Origin: Lycium barbarum
Lineage: Eukaryota > Streptophyta > Magnoliopsida > Solanales > Solanaceae
DNA: 64,000 nucleotides
Direction: 5' to 3'
NCBI RefSeq assembly: GCF_019175385.1
Contig: NC_083338.1
Location: 88,991,777 to 89,055,776 of the forward strand
Positions 11,293-23,990 of the stretch are shown here, piece after piece. Position 1 is the first letter of the stretch, and each line of letters opens with the position of its first letter. Position numbers and translations under genes: made by a program. The notes beneath the pieces were generated by a model. That model saw only the letters and a program-made list of their open reading frames with translations, ran no database searches and had not been told where the DNA came from.

Positions 11293-13422
11293 TGTAACGA
11301 CCCGACTAGGGGCCGCGACGAGCACCCGGTGCTAGCCCACCCGGGCACCCCTTAGCTTACACTTATGCTTCCATCTAGGTGAGCCACATAAATAAACATA
11401 CATTTCGATTCATCAATCACACTAGTCCCATTGGACGACAACATCTTTGATCACCAAACGCATCTATGCCACATCGATGTACATGGGCCGACGAGGCCAA
11501 CAAAATGATATACAAAACATAGGCCGACAAGGCTAGACGTATCTAACCATATACACGTGATTACGAGTCTCTAAGAAGAGTATGACATAACACATGAGTG
11601 GGACAAGACCCCACTATGCCCATAAATATGTACACAAAAGAATGAGTACCAAAAAGCTATGGCTCCGAAGGAAGTGGAGCTCTGCTATGTAATCTCTGAA
11701 TAAGCAGCTATGGATCAAGTCTGTCTCCCTGTGCACCTGCGGCCATGACGCAGCGTCCACAAACAAAAGGTCGTCAGTACGAAGAATGTACTGAGTATGT
11801 AAAGCATGATCAACATCGATATATAAGCATAATGAACAACATATGAAATAGCATAGGAGGGGGAGACACTAATATCATCATTATGAAACTTACTTGCCTT
11901 TCATAGGAACTTTCCATTTCTCATACGTATTTGTATACATACATCCTCATCGCTGTTCCATAATAGTACTCGTACCATATTTGTGCTCGTATTCATATAC
12001 ATGCCCTTATTCGTATTCATATACCCTTTAGCATCATTATTATTATCATCATCATTACTATCATCATTATTATCGTTACGTCTATAGTATAGGCTTACTT
12101 GTCATATGAGGAACGTAGTACCATCGTAGTACATATCAAGGATCGTGAGCTTACGAGCTCGGAAGACAATCATTTGAAGATAACATACTCGTATAGAGGA
12201 TTTAGAAACTTGGCCAAAGAATCATGCCTTATGAAAGAAGGGTTAGCCTTACATACCTTTTCGTCGCACTATTCTGCACTTGCACGTTCCCTTCCAATGT
12301 TAGCGTTTCTACCTTCATTAATATCATAACAATGACCATTAGTCATTCGCATTATCCACATTCCTTAATTTACTCCTAGTTCACCCATATTCATGGTTAT
12401 AACCTTCGACCTCGCTCATTCAGATACAATGTTTTATTCCATGATCTTAACGTCGTTTATAACTCATTCATATCACAACTCGACAACAATCATAATTCAA
12501 TTCAAACTATTTCTCAAAATGTCACTATTCATCATTCATGACCCATTTTACCATATTTTCTACAATCCATGTATTCCAACTCTCCAATACCTTAAACAAC
12601 CTATAAATATCATGAATCTTACCTTAGATGTTGTAGGAACAAATGTTAGTTGATAATACTCCACTTTGAGCAAAATCCTAGTTTATCTCCATTTGGATTT
12701 CTTGGCCTTGGATGACCTTTGATGATTTCCTTACTCTTGATTCACTTGTTTTATGTTGTTGATCACTAAATATCTTTGAACTCTTGTGAAATAAATGTAG
12801 AAAGATGTTCTAGAGAGAAGGGGTGTGATGTAGATATGAAATGAAATAAGCCGTGGTCCCCTTATTTAATGACTTGAAAATCTTTGTTGAAGTGCACAGT
12901 GGTCATAAACTGAATTTACGACCCGTATTCCATTTTACGGACCGTCCTTCATGGTCGTCTTTACCCATTTCAAAACCAGAACCTTGGGCTGCTTGCATGG
13001 TGATTTACGACCATGGTTTACGGGCCGTAAATCACTTTACAGTCCGTATTCTAGGTCGTATTTTACCATTTCCTCCACTGGCAGAAAGTTGAAGTTTTGC
13101 ATGCCAGTTTACGACCTGCTAGTTTACGGACCATATACAAGTTTACAGTCTGTATAGCACTTTACGACCACCTGGCTAGTTGCAAATCTGCAACTTCTCA
13201 TATTTCTTAGACTTTTCATTCTAATCACCCACACCCATTTACATGCATTGCTCACCTCATTCCTTGCCTTATCTTAGCCAACTTTCTGGTCTTACATCGG
13301 ATACCTTTGAAATCTCCCCTAAGGCCATCAAACGTCATTTCTTACTCTTGGAACATCATACACTCGTACTCATCACTAGTTCATTCTCTTGCGTACCAAC
13401 GGAAAATTTCCGAGGTGTAATA
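11293..13422 (-). repeat. Element B 3' LTR (2130 bp)
   Basis: Aligns with the 5' LTR 18661-21090, with about eight substitutions in the first 180 bases. It lacks a 300-bp stretch present at about 19393-19692 in the other LTR; the junction is near 12024. That stretch holds the repeated CCGAGCC..GGCCGGGTA motifs. Hairpin block at 11736-11799, palindrome array at 12905-13175, no gene. Confidence 0.92.
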
Positions 13423-13458
13423 TTCTCCCCCCCTTAAGAACATTCGTCCTCGAATGTT
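13423..13458 (-). other. Element B polypurine tract and hairpin
   Basis: Minus strand: perfect AACATTCG-AGGA-CGAATGTT (13439-13458), followed by an A/G run AAGGGGGGGAGAA to the LTR edge. Confidence 0.85.
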
Positions 13459-13626
13459 AAAGTCTTCGGGGATTCTATAAAAATTTTGCCAGAGTTTCCC
13501 CTATAATATGGCATTACCATCCTGTCACAACAACCCAAAATATCGATGCCACACAGGGCCACAACACAATAGCATAAAAATTTTTCCACACACGACCCAA
13601 AACCATAAAAGGAAAACATACATACC

Positions 13627-16560
13627 TTATGATCTTGACGTCTCATCTTGGGCTTCTTCCAAGGGTTGGAATAAATGTAGGTATTTGGATTGCATACTTT
13701 CTTCCGTTTCCCACGTCATTTCCTCTCGTTTACTGCCTCTCCATAGAACCTTAACTGAGGCCACTTCTTTGTTTCTAAGCCTCCGTACTTGCCTGTCTGA
13801 TATGGCAATGGGTACCTCTTCATAAGTCAATTTCCCTGTTACTTGCACATCATTTACTGCGATGATCCTAGTAGGATCTCTAATACATTTTCGAAGCAGC
13901 GAGACGTGAAATACTGGATGGACTGACTCCAATTCTGTAGGTAGCTCCAACTCATAGGCCACCTTGCCTATCTTGCGTACAATTTCATATGGCCCAATAT
14001 ACCGGGGGCTAAGCTTCCCCTTCTTGCCAAATCTCATTACACCCTTCATAGGTGACACCCTCAAGAATACCCAATCTTTCACTTCGAACTCCAAGTCTCT
14101 TCGACGATTATCCGCATAGGACTTTTGATGACTTTGGGCTGCTAACAGCCGATCTTGTATGAGCTTAACTTTCTCTATAGCCTGTTGGACCAAGTCTGGT
14201 CCTATCAATTTAGTCTCTCCTATTTCAAACCACCCAATCGGGGAACTACACTTTCGCCCATATAGAGCTTCATACGGTGCCATCTGAATGCTGGAATGAT
14301 AACTATTATTGTAAGCAAATTCAATGAGTGGCAAATGATCATCCCAATTTCCTCCAAAGTCTATCATACATGCCCGTAACATATCTTCAAGAGTCTGAAT
14401 AGTATGTCCAGCTTGTCCATCGGTCTGTGGATGAAATGTCGTGCTAAGGCGCACTTGGGCCCCCAAACGCTCTTGGAACGACTTCCAGAAATTAGCTGTA
14501 AACTGAGTCCCTCTATTAGCGATAATAGATACTGGATCACCGTGAAGTCTCACTATCTCTTTAAGATAAAGCTTGGCATAATCTTCTGCCACATAGGTCG
14601 TCCTGACCGGTAAGAAATGAGCTGACTTTGTGAGTCTATCCACGATTACCCATATGGAATCATACTTACGTCGTGAACGGGGCAAGCCTGAAACGAAGTC
14701 CATGTTAATCACTTCCCACTTCCAAGTTGGGATTTCTATAGCTTGCAATAATCCACCCGACTTTTGGTGCTCGATTTTCACTTGTTGGCAGTTTGGACAT
14801 TGAGCTATAAATTCCGCTATATCTTTCTTCATCCCATTCCACCAATATATAGACTTAAGGTCATGATACATCTTCATCGCTCCGGGGTGAACGGAGTAAC
14901 GGGAACAATGAGCCTCTCTCAATATCTGGTGGCGTAGACTTGCCACATCAGGAACACATAATCTGCCTCTGCATCGGAGAACTCCGTCTCCTGAAATATC
15001 AAATGATGACTCCTCTCTCCGAGGGAGTGTATCTCTGTACTGCATTAGCATGGGATCCTCATATTGTCGCTCCTTCACCTCTGCTACTAGCGACGAGACT
15101 GCCGAATTCTGAATAGTGGCTCCGCTGCTACCTGAGTCCATTACTCGGACTCCTAGGCTAGCTAACTGTTGGAGCTCACGGGTCATTTCTCTCTTCTCTC
15201 GTCGTACACCAGATAGACTTCCCATCGACCTACGGCTAAGAGCATCAGCCACAACATTTTCCTTTTCGGGGTGATACAAAATATCCACATCGTAGTCTTT
15301 CAGCAATTCTAACCATCGTCGTTGCTGCAAATTCAACTCTTTCTGCTTGAAGATGTATTGAAGACTCTTATGATCTGTATAAATATCCACGTGGACACCA
15401 TGTAAATAATGTCTCGATATCTTTAATGCATGAACCACCGCGGCCAATTCTAGATCATGGGTAGGATAATTCTGCTCATGTTTCCTCAATTGCCTTGAAG
15501 CATACGCAATCACTTTGCCATGTTGCATCAATACACAGCCTAGCCCAACACCTAAAGCATCGCAATAAATGACATATCCTTCCAATCCCTCTGGAAGTGT
15601 CAGATCTGGGGCAGAGGTCAATCTACCCTTTAACTCTTGGAAACTACGTTCGCAAGCATCTGTCCACTGAAACTTTGCTGATTTCTGTGTCAACTTTGTG
15701 AGTGGTGCAGAAATAGAATAAAAACCTTCAACGAACCTCCTGTAGTAACCTGCTAAGCCCAGAAAGCTACGAACCTCCGTAGGAGTTGTGGGCCTTGGCC
15801 AAGTTTTCACGGCCTCAATCTTTTGACTATCCACTCTTATGCCATCGGCTGCAACAATATGCCCTAAAAATGCCACTGAGTTCAACCAAAACTCGCATTT
15901 AGAAAATTTTGCAAACAATTCTCGAGTCCGAAGAACTCCAAGGATAGTACGCAAATGATTCGCATGGTCTGCCTCGGATCTAGAATACACCAAGATGTCA
16001 TCGACGAATACAATCACAAATAAGTCCAGAAAGGGTCTGAACACATTATTCATCAAATCCATAATTACTGCCGGCGCGTTCGTTAGCCCAAATGACATTA
16101 CCCGGAATTCAAAATGACCATATCTTGTTCTAAAAGCTGTCTTAGGGATATCTTTCCCCCTAACCCTCACTTGATGATACCCGGATCTCAAATCAATCTT
16201 TGAAAACCATTTGGCACCTTGCAATTGATCAAATAGGTCATCAATTCTCGGGAGAGGGTATTTATTCTTAATCGTCACCTTATTCAATTGCCGATAATCA
16301 ATGCACATTCTCAAGGAGCCATCTTTCTTTCGGACAAACAATACGGGTGCTCCCCATGGGGATGAACTAGGCCTAATGAAGCCTTTATCAAGCAAGTCTT
16401 TTAATTGCTCTTTCAATTCCTTCAGTTCTGCGGGTGCCATTCTATATGGAGGGATAGATATGGGTTTAGTGCCTGGCAACACATCAATCGCAAAATCAAT
16501 CTCCCGCTCGGGAGGAAGACCTGGAAGCTCTTCCGGGAACACATCCGGAAATTCATTCAC
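13627..16560 (-). CDS. Element B pol: RT, RNase H, integrase, chromodomain (977-codon open frame)
   Basis: Open from [15 protein letters not shown] to DETSRS. This Met is internal to the original polyprotein. [32 protein letters not shown], active site FVDD with Asp at residues 187-188. RNase H: first Asp at residue 334, [27 protein letters not shown]. Integrase: zinc-binding HHCC (ending CPNCQQVK), catalytic core starting at residue 621 (NMDFVSGLP). The second acid is Asn at 682 (relatives SDRGTQFT) and the third is Gly at 718 (relatives QAERT). The D-N spacing is 60 residues and N-G leaves exactly 35 residues between, so these are the DDE positions. The chromodomain lies near residues 905-965. 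The frame is therefore open, but the integrase should be inactive. Upstream gag-protease is out of frame. Confidence 0.92.
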   Translation of the reverse strand: MNEFPDVFPEELPGLPPEREIDFAIDVLPGTKPISIPPYRMAPAELKELKEQLKDLLDKGFIRPSSSPWGAPVLFVRKKDGSLRMCIDYRQLNKVTIKNKYPLPRIDDLFDQLQGAKWFSKIDLRSGYHQVRVRGKDIPKTAFRTRYGHFEFRVMSFGLTNAPAVIMDLMNNVFRPFLDLFVIVFVDDILVYSRSEADHANHLRTILGVLRTRELFAKFSKCEFWLNSVAFLGHIVAADGIRVDSQKIEAVKTWPRPTTPTEVRSFLGLAGYYRRFVEGFYSISAPLTKLTQKSAKFQWTDACERSFQELKGRLTSAPDLTLPEGLEGYVIYCDALGVGLGCVLMQHGKVIAYASRQLRKHEQNYPTHDLELAAVVHALKISRHYLHGVHVDIYTDHKSLQYIFKQKELNLQQRRWLELLKDYDVDILYHPEKENVVADALSRRSMGSLSGVRREKREMTRELQQLASLGVRVMDSGSSGATIQNSAVSSLVAEVKERQYEDPMLMQYRDTLPRREESSFDISGDGVLRCRGRLCVPDVASLRHQILREAHCSRYSVHPGAMKMYHDLKSIYWWNGMKKDIAEFIAQCPNCQQVKIEHQKSGGLLQAIEIPTWKWEVINMDFVSGLPRSRRKYDSIWVIVDRLTKSAHFLPVRTTYVAEDYAKLYLKEIVRLHGDPVSIIANRGTQFTANFWKSFQERLGAQVRLSTTFHPQTDGQAGHTIQTLEDMLRACMIDFGGNWDDHLPLIEFAYNNSYHSSIQMAPYEALYGRKCSSPIGWFEIGETKLIGPDLVQQAIEKVKLIQDRLLAAQSHQKSYADNRRRDLEFEVKDWVFLRVSPMKGVMRFGKKGKLSPRYIGPYEIVRKIGKVAYELELPTELESVHPVFHVSLLRKCIRDPTRIIAVNDVQVTGKLTYEEVPIAISDRQVRRLRNKEVASVKVLWRGSKREEMTWETEESMQSKYLHLFQPLEEAQDETSRS

Positions 16561-18450
16561 TACGGGAACTGACTGAGAGCCGGTGATTCAGCTTCTATAT
16601 CTTGAACTCGCACTAGATGATAAATACACCGTTTCGTGATCATCTTCCTTGCCTTCAGATAGGAAATAAACCTACCCTTTGGTGACGCCGTATTCCCTGT
16701 CCATTCTAAGACTGGTTCTCCGGGAAATTAGAAACGAACCATTTTCATTGTACAGTCAACATTGGCATAACAAGAAGCCAACCAATCCATGCCCATAATG
16801 ACGTCAAAATGTACCATTTCTAGCTCATACAAATCAATCATGGTACGGCGATCACAAATCATAACTACACAATCTCTATATACTCGGCTGGCTATTGCCG
16901 ATTCACCCACGGGTGTAGACACCTCAAAAGGTTTGATCGACTCCGGCTCGACTATAAATCGACCTGCAATATATGAAGTAACATATGATAAGGTGGAGCC
17001 CGGATCAATCAAAGCATATACATCATGAGAGAATACCGATAATATACCTGTGACCACATCTGGAGAAGACTCAAGATCTTGGCGTCCAACCAAAGCATAA
17101 ATACGGTGCTGAGGACCGCTAGAACTGGGGGCTCTCCCTCTGCCTCTACCATGGCCTACTGGCGTATGTGAACCTGGCCCCGTAGGGCATACAGATACCG
17201 CAGATTCGACTACCAACCCTGATGACTGGGTCCTACCTCTACCATGTACTGAGGGGCAATCACGCATATTATGGCCCGGTCGACCACATGAATAGCAACC
17301 ATCTGTGCCTGATCGGCACTGACCCCAATGCAACTTGCCACACTGGGAACATCGTGGTACAGGTGGCCTTGACTGGCCTGAATCATCTCTGAACTGAGGT
17401 CCTGAATAACTCGGACTCGGCCCTGAACGAGCAGATCTACCAAGGCTCTGGCCTGAAAACCGCGGAGGTGCACTGGCCATAGAATAACCTGAATGCCTGG
17501 GAAACTGCTGCCTGTGCCCACCTCTAGACGCACTCGTTAGGCCTGAAGATCTGGCCCTCTTGCTATGTCCCCGATCTTGCTCACGCTCACTTCACCGCTG
17601 TTGTAGGCTTTCTTCTAAGTTCTGAGCATGTGCCTGAATGCGTGGAATATCCATACCGTCCTGAAGGGACGCAGTCAAGAATTTATCTATCAAGTGTGGC
17701 CTTAGGCCCTTTACAAATCGGTGTACCCGGTCGCCCATATCCGCTACCATGGCTGAAGCATACCTAGCCAAGAAATTGAAGCGGAGGCTATACTTCAGGG
17801 CCCTCATACTACCTTGCCTCAAGTTCAAATATTTATCAGCCCTAGCTCGCCGAACTTCTGGGGGCATATAATGACGGAGAAAAGCATCAACAAACTCTTG
17901 CCATACCGGGGGAGGTGCATTGGCCTCCCGTGAAGCCATCCATACCGTATACCACTGCATCGAGACATCTCTCAATCTATATGACGCCAGTTCCACCGAC
18001 TCAGTGTCCGAAGCAAGTATCAACCGCAGCGTCCTCAACATACCATCAATAAAATCCTGGGGGTCCTCCTCCGGCTTTGACCCAAAGAATTCTGGAGGGT
18101 TCAAATTCTGGAGGGTTCAAAGTAATGAAATCACGGGCCCTTGCACTAACAGCCCTATCACCATGCCCTGAACTTTGCCTCTGAGTCTGGGCCGCAACTA
18201 ATTGAGTCAACAAATTAATGGCCTCTTTCACATCCTGGCCCGAAGCATTCGGTGGAGGAGCTGGAGGTGCTGGAGCTGGGGCTGAGGCTCCCTCACACTC
18301 CTCAGTAATAGGCACTGTCTGGGAGGACTGAGATTGAGCCGCACTCTGGGACTCACTTGCCTCTACTACCAGTGGCGGTGCTTTTTCAGCCCGCTTTTCT
18401 GCCACCGTCTTGCCCTTTTGGGCTGCTGTAGCCTTTTTCTTTTTAGGCAT
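16561..18450 (-). pseudogene. Element B gag and protease (frameshifted)
   Basis: Starts ATG at 18450 (MPKKKKATAAQKGK), the first Met after the PBS leader. A Pro/Ala-rich region precedes the capsid-like domain (SVELASYRLRDVSMQWY). The frame is broken by a perfect 16-bp tandem duplication (18089-18120), a TGA at 17592-17594 (from CGA), a TAA at 16728-16730 (from CAA) and a one-base deletion near 16574, after which pol 13627-16560 continues. The nucleocapsid keeps an intact CCHC knuckle (CYSCGRPGHNMRDC) plus an upstream CSQCGKLHWGQC. Protease keeps the catalytic [11 protein letters not shown]. Gag would form the particle and the protease would cut the polyprotein. Confidence 0.9.
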
Positions 18451-18644
18451 CTCTGAAATACACAACACACGATTAAGGAACAAGAATTTCTTACATCATA
18501 GCTCTATCGCACGATTCTTATGAAGAAAGAAGGTCATTTATTCCTAATATGTCTGCAGCTTCTTGTTTATAAGTGTGGCGCGCAACACACCCATAACAAA
18601 GACTCTGCTAGACACAGCTCGTAGACACACCCTAGGACTGAACT

Positions 18645-18656
18645 GCTCTGATACCA
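18645..18656 (-). other. Element B primer-binding site (initiator-Met tRNA type)
   Basis: Minus strand TGGTATCAGAGC starts four bases inside the 5' LTR. It is complementary to the 3' end of plant initiator-Met tRNA, the usual primer of Tekay/Del chromoviruses. Confidence 0.9.
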
Positions 18657-18660
18657 CTTT

Positions 18661-21090
18661 TGTCACGACCCGACTAGGGGCCGCGACGAGCACTCAGTGC
18701 TAGCCCACCCGGGCACCCCTTAGCTTACACTTATGCTTGCATCTAGGTGAGCCACATAAATAAACATACATTTCGATTCATCAATCACACTAGTCCCATT
18801 GGACGACAACATCTTTAATCATCATAAGCATCTATGCCACATCGATGTACATGGGCCGACGAGGCCAACAAAATGATATACAAAACATAGGCCGACAAGG
18901 CCAGACGTATCTAACCATATACACGTGACTACGAGCCTCTAAGAAGAGTATGACATAACACATGAGCGGGACAGAACCCCGCTATGCCCATAAATATGTA
19001 CACAAAAGAATGAGTACCCAAAAGCTATGGCTCCGAAAGAAGTGGAGCTCTGCTATGTAATCTCTGAATAAGCAGCTATGGATCAAGTCTGTCTCCCTGT
19101 GCACCTGCGGGCATGACGCAGCGTCCACAAACAAAAGGACGTCAGTACGAAGAATGTACTGAATATGTAAAGCATGATCAACATCGATATATAATCATAA
19201 TGAACAACATATGAAATAGCATAGGAGGGGGAGACAATAATATCATCATCATGACACTTACTTGCCTTTCATAGGAACTTTCCATTTCTCATACGTATTT
19301 GTATACATAAATCCTCATCCCTGTTCCATAATAGTACTCGTACCATATTTATGCTCGTATTCATATACATGTCCTTATTCGTATTCATATACGTAGTCTT
19401 ATCACATTCATATTCATATTATATACATAGCACATACCCATATATACATACATAGCGTACCCGACCATAAGATTCGGTGTTCAATACATACTTGGCCAAC
19501 CAAGGCTAAAGGTTATATCTACCTGGCCCTACCAAGGCTTCAGGGTTATCCGTACCATCTGCAGATGTGTGCGCGCATTATGTAATCATATACATATATA
19601 TATATATAAACATATACTCTACCCGGCACCATAGGCTCGGGGTTTCATTATAGCCCTTCATAGGCACACATACATCCAATAGCCCGTAGGCACCTTTAGC
19701 ATAATTATTATTATCATCATCATTACTATCATCATTATTATCGTTACGTCTATATTATAGGCTTACTTGTCTTATGAGGAACGTAGTACAATCGTAGTAC
19801 ATATCAAGGATCGTGAGCTTACGACCTCGGAAGACAATCATTTGAAGATAACATACTCGTATAGAGGATTTAGAAACTTGGCCAAAGAACCATGCCTTAT
19901 GAAAGAAAGGTTAGCCTTACACACCTTTTCGTCGCACTATTCTACACTTGCACGTTCCCTTCCAATGTTAGCGTTTCTATCTTCATTAATATCATAACAA
20001 TGACCATTAGTCATTCGCATTATCGACATTCCTTAATTTACTCCTAGTTCACCCATATTCATGGTTATAACCTTCGACCTCGCTCATTCAGATACAATGT
20101 TTTATTCCATGATCTTAACGTCTTTTATAACTCATTCATATCAGAACTCGACAACAATCATAATTCAATTCAAACTATTTCTCAAAATGTCACTATTCAT
20201 CATTCATGACCCATTTTACCATATTTTCTACAATCCATGTATTTCAACTCTCCAATACCTTAAACAACCTATAAATATCATGAATCTTACCTTAGATGTT
20301 ATAGGAACAAATGTTAGTTTATAATACTCCACTTTGAGCAAAACCCTAGTTTATTTCCATTTGGATTTCTTGACCTTGGATGACCTTTGATGATTTCCTT
20401 ACTCTTGATTCACTTGTTTTATGTTGTTGATCACTAAATATCTTTGAACTCTTGCGAAATAAATGTAGAAAGATGTTCTAGAGAGAAGGGGTGTGATGTA
20501 GAAATGAAATGAAATAAGCCTTGGTCCCCTTATTTAATGACTTGAAAATCTATGTTGAAGTGCACAGTGGTCGTAAACTGAGTTTACGACCCGTAATCCA
20601 TTTTACGAACCGTCCTTCACGGTCGTCTTTAACCATTTCAAAACCAGAAACTTGGGTTGCTTGCATGGTGATTTACGACCATGGTTTATGGGCCGTAAAT
20701 CACTTTACGGTCCGTATTCCAGGTCGTATTTTACCATTTCCTGCACTGGCAGAAAGTTGAAGTTTTGCATGCCAGTTTACGACCTGCTAGTTTACGGACC
20801 GTATACCAGTTTACGGTCCGTATAGCACTTTACGACCACCTGGCCAGTTGCAAATTTGCAACTTCTCATATTTCTTAGACTTTTCATTCTAATCACCCAA
20901 ACCCATTTACATGCATTGCTTACCTCATTCCTTGTCTTATCTTAGCCAACTTTATCGTATTACATCGGATATCTTTGAAATCTCGCCTAAGGCCATCAAA
21001 CGTCATTTCTTACTCATGGAACATCATACACTCATACTCATCACTTGTTCATTCGCTTGCGTACCAACGAAAAATTTCTGAGGCGTAACA
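18661..21090 (-). repeat. Element B 5' LTR (2430 bp)
   Basis: On +, runs from TGTCACGACCCGAC at 18661 to GGCGTAACA at 21090. Holds the hairpin block (19104-19167), GGTTCGGGTA-type repeats (about 19450-19650), an imperfect ATT/ATC run (about 19706-19746) and the palindrome array (about 20570-20845: TTTACGGACCGTATA, TTTACGGTCCGTATA). No gene. Confidence 0.92.
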
Positions 21091-23781
21091 AATAACCTGC
21101 TAAGCCCAAAAAGCTACGAACCTCAGTAGGAGTTGTGGGCCTTGGCCAAGTCTTCACGGCCTCAATCTTTTGGCTATCTACCTGAATACCATCGGTTGCA
21201 ACAATGTGCCCCAAAAATGTCACTGAGTTCAACCAAAACTCACACTTAGAAAATTTTGCAAACAACTCTCGGGTTTGAAGAACTCTAAGGACAGTACGCA
21301 AATGATCCGCGTGTTCTGCCTCGGATCTAGAATATACCAAGATATCGTCGATGAATACAATCACAAATAGATCTAGGAAGGGCCTGAATACATTTTTCAT
21401 CAAATCCATAAATACTACCGGTGCATTAGTTAGCCCAAATGACATTACACGAAACTTAAAATGGACATATCTTGTTCTGAAGACTCTCTTAGGAATATCT
21501 TTTTCCCTAACTCTCACTTGATGAAACCTGGACCTAAAATCTATCTTTGAAAACCATTTGGCACCTTGTAAATGATCAAACAAATCATCAATCCTCGGAA
21601 GAGGATATTTATTCTTAATCATCACCTTATTCAATTGCCGATAGTCAATGCACATTCGCAAGGAACCATCTTTATTTCGAACAAACAATACGGGTGCTCC
21701 CCACGGGGATGAACTAGGTTTAATAAAGCCTTTCTCAAGCAAGTCTTTCAGTTGCTCCTTCAACTCTTTCAATTCTGCGGGAGCCATTCTGTAAGGAGGA
21801 ATAGATATAGGCTCGGTGTCTGGCAACACATTAATAGAAAAATCAATCTCCCACTCAGGAGGGAGGCCTGGAAGCTCTTCCGGGAACACATCCGGAAACT
21901 CAATTATTACAGGGACTGACTGAAGAGCCGGCGGTTCTGCTTCTACATCTTGAACCCGCACTAGATGATAAATGCATCCTTTCGTGATCATTTTCCTAGC
22001 CTTTAGATAGGAAATAAACCTACCTTTTGGTGATGCAGTATTCCCTTTCCATTCTAAAGCTGGTTCTCCCGGAAATTGGAACCGAACCATTTTCATTCTA
22101 CAATCAACATTGGCATAGCAAGAAGCCAACCAATCCATGCCCATAATAACATCAAAATCTATCATTTTTAGCTCACGCAAGTCAATCATAGTACGACGGT
22201 CACAAATCACAACTATGCAGTTTCTATATACTCGGCTAGCCATTACCAATTCACCAACAGGTGTAGACACCTCAAAAGGTTTGATCGACTCCGATTTGAC
22301 TTTAAATCGATCTGCAACATACAGAGTAACATACGACAATGTGGAGCCTGGATCTATCAAAGCATATACATCATGAGAAAATATCGATAATATACCTGTG
22401 ACCACATCAGGAGAAGACTCAAGATCTTGGCGTCCAGCCAAACCATAAACACGGTGCTGAGGACCGCTAGAACTGGGGACTCTCCCTCTGCCTCAAACAT
22501 GGCCGACTGGAGTTTGTGAACCTGGCCCCATAAGGTGTACAGATGATGAAGATCCGGCTATCGACCCTGAAGGCTGGGTCCTACCTCTGCCACCAACTGA
22601 GGGGTAATCACGTATAATATGGTCTGGCCGACCATAAGAATAGCAAACCTCTGAACTCAATCGGCACTGACCCCAATGTAACTTCCCGCACTGGGAACAT
22701 CGTGGTACGGGTGGCCTCGCCTGGCCCGAATCACCTCTGAACTGAGATCCCGAAAAACTCTGACTCGGCCCGGAACGAGTAGATCTGTCAAATCTCTGGC
22801 CTGAAAACCATGGAGGCGCACTAGTAATAGAATGGCCTGGGTGCCTAGAAAACTGCTGTCTGTGTTCGCCTCTAAACTCACTCATCAAACCCGAAGATCT
22901 AGCCCTCTTGCAATGTCCCCTATCATACTCACACTCACTTCTTTGTTGTTGTAGGCTTTCTTCTAATTTTGAGCATGGGCCTGAATACGTGAAATGTCCA
23001 TATTGTCGTGAAGGGAAGCAGTCAAGCACCTATCTAACAAATATGGCCCTAGGCCTTTCACAAATCGGTGCACTCGGTCACCCATATCCTCTACCATGGC
23101 CGAAGCATACCTACCCAAAAAATTGAAGCGGAGACTATACTCTAAAGCACTCATGCTACCTTGCCTCAAATTCAAGAACTTATCGGCTCTAGCTCGCCGA
23201 ACCTCTGGAGGCATATAAGGTAGGAGGAAAGAATCTACAAATTCTTGCCATACCGGGGGAGGCGCATTGGCTCCCCGTGAATCCATCCAAACCGTGTACC
23301 AATGGATCGCGACATCCCTCAATCTATAGGACTCTAACTCCACCGATTCGGTGTCCGAAGCATATATCAAGCGAAGCATCCTCAACATTCCATCAATAAA
23401 ATTTTATGGGTCCTCATCCAGCTTTGATCCAAAGAATTCTGGAGGGTTCAAACTAATAAAATCATGGGCCCTTGCACTAACAGCCCTATCACTTTGCCCT
23501 GTACGTTGCCGCTGAGTCTGGGCAGCAACCAATTGAGTAGGCAAATGAATGGCCTCTTTTACATATTAGCCTGAAGCATCCGGTGAAGGAGCCGGAGGTG
23601 CTGGAACTAAGGCTGAGGCTCCCTCATGCTCCTCAGAAACAGGCACTGACTGAGAGAACTAAGATTGAGCCGCATTTTGGGACTCACTTTCTTCCACAAC
23701 TGCTAGCGGTGCTCTTTCAGCTCGCTTTTCTGTTGTTGTCTTGCCCTTTTGGACTGTCGTAGCCTTTCTCTTTACAGGCAT
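21091..23781 (-). pseudogene. Element C gag, protease and RT N-terminal part
   Basis: Minus-strand start ATG 23781 (MPVKRKATTVQKGK), collinear with B gag. Stops occur near 23660 (TAG from CAG), 23570 and 23406 (TAA at former CAG codons), and a one-base deletion near 22970 shifts the frame. The zinc knuckle has lost two cysteines (CYSYGRPDHIIRDY), so zinc binding is gone. A 466-codon frame (22441-21041) then covers protease ([12 protein letters not shown]), [14 protein letters not shown] and RT ([19 protein letters not shown]) and ends in FLGLAGY at the B insertion; its last ~17 codons are B LTR sequence. Pol resumes at 11292. Confidence 0.9.
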
Positions 23782-23974
23782 CTCTGAAATACACAATACA
23801 CGGTTAAGGAGAAAGAAGTTTTTATGTCATAGCTCTATCACACGATCTTATGAAGAAAGAAGGTCATTCATTCCTAAAATGCCCGCAGCCTCTTGTTTAT
23901 AAGTGTGGCGCGCAACACACCCATAACCAAGACTCTACAGGACACGACTCGTAGACACACCCTAGGACAGAACT

Positions 23975-23986
23975 GCTCTGAGACCA
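23975..23986 (-). other. Element C primer-binding site
   Basis: Minus strand TGGTCTCAGAGC, one substitution from the initiator-Met type site TGGTATCAGAGC, four bases inside the LTR at 23991. Confidence 0.85.
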
Positions 23987-23990
23987 CTGT

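Larger units (their letters stand above)
11293..21090 (-). mobile_element. Element B: complete Tekay-like chromovirus inserted in C
   Basis: 9.8 kb element with two LTRs, PBS, gag-pol and polypurine tract, all on the minus strand. Flanked by AATAA at 11288-11292 and 21091-21095. Removing B plus one copy rejoins C's pol at the CCTGTAATAACCTGC site, which matches B's own pol at about 15740-15755. Both termini have the expected ends, except that the 3' LTR carries TGTAACGACC for TGTCACGACC at its outer end and TA for CA at 13421-13422. Gag is broken but pol is open for 977 codons, the best-preserved coding region in the window. Confidence 0.93.

Noticed and set aside
9272..11325. Independent small element between A and B
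   Set aside because: Its right edge is the AATAA junction shared with 21091; it is the 3' half of C.
18645..18656. tRNA-like sequence near LTRs
   Set aside because: Only 12 bases complementary to the initiator tRNA 3' end; these are primer-binding sites and no tRNA cloverleaf is present.
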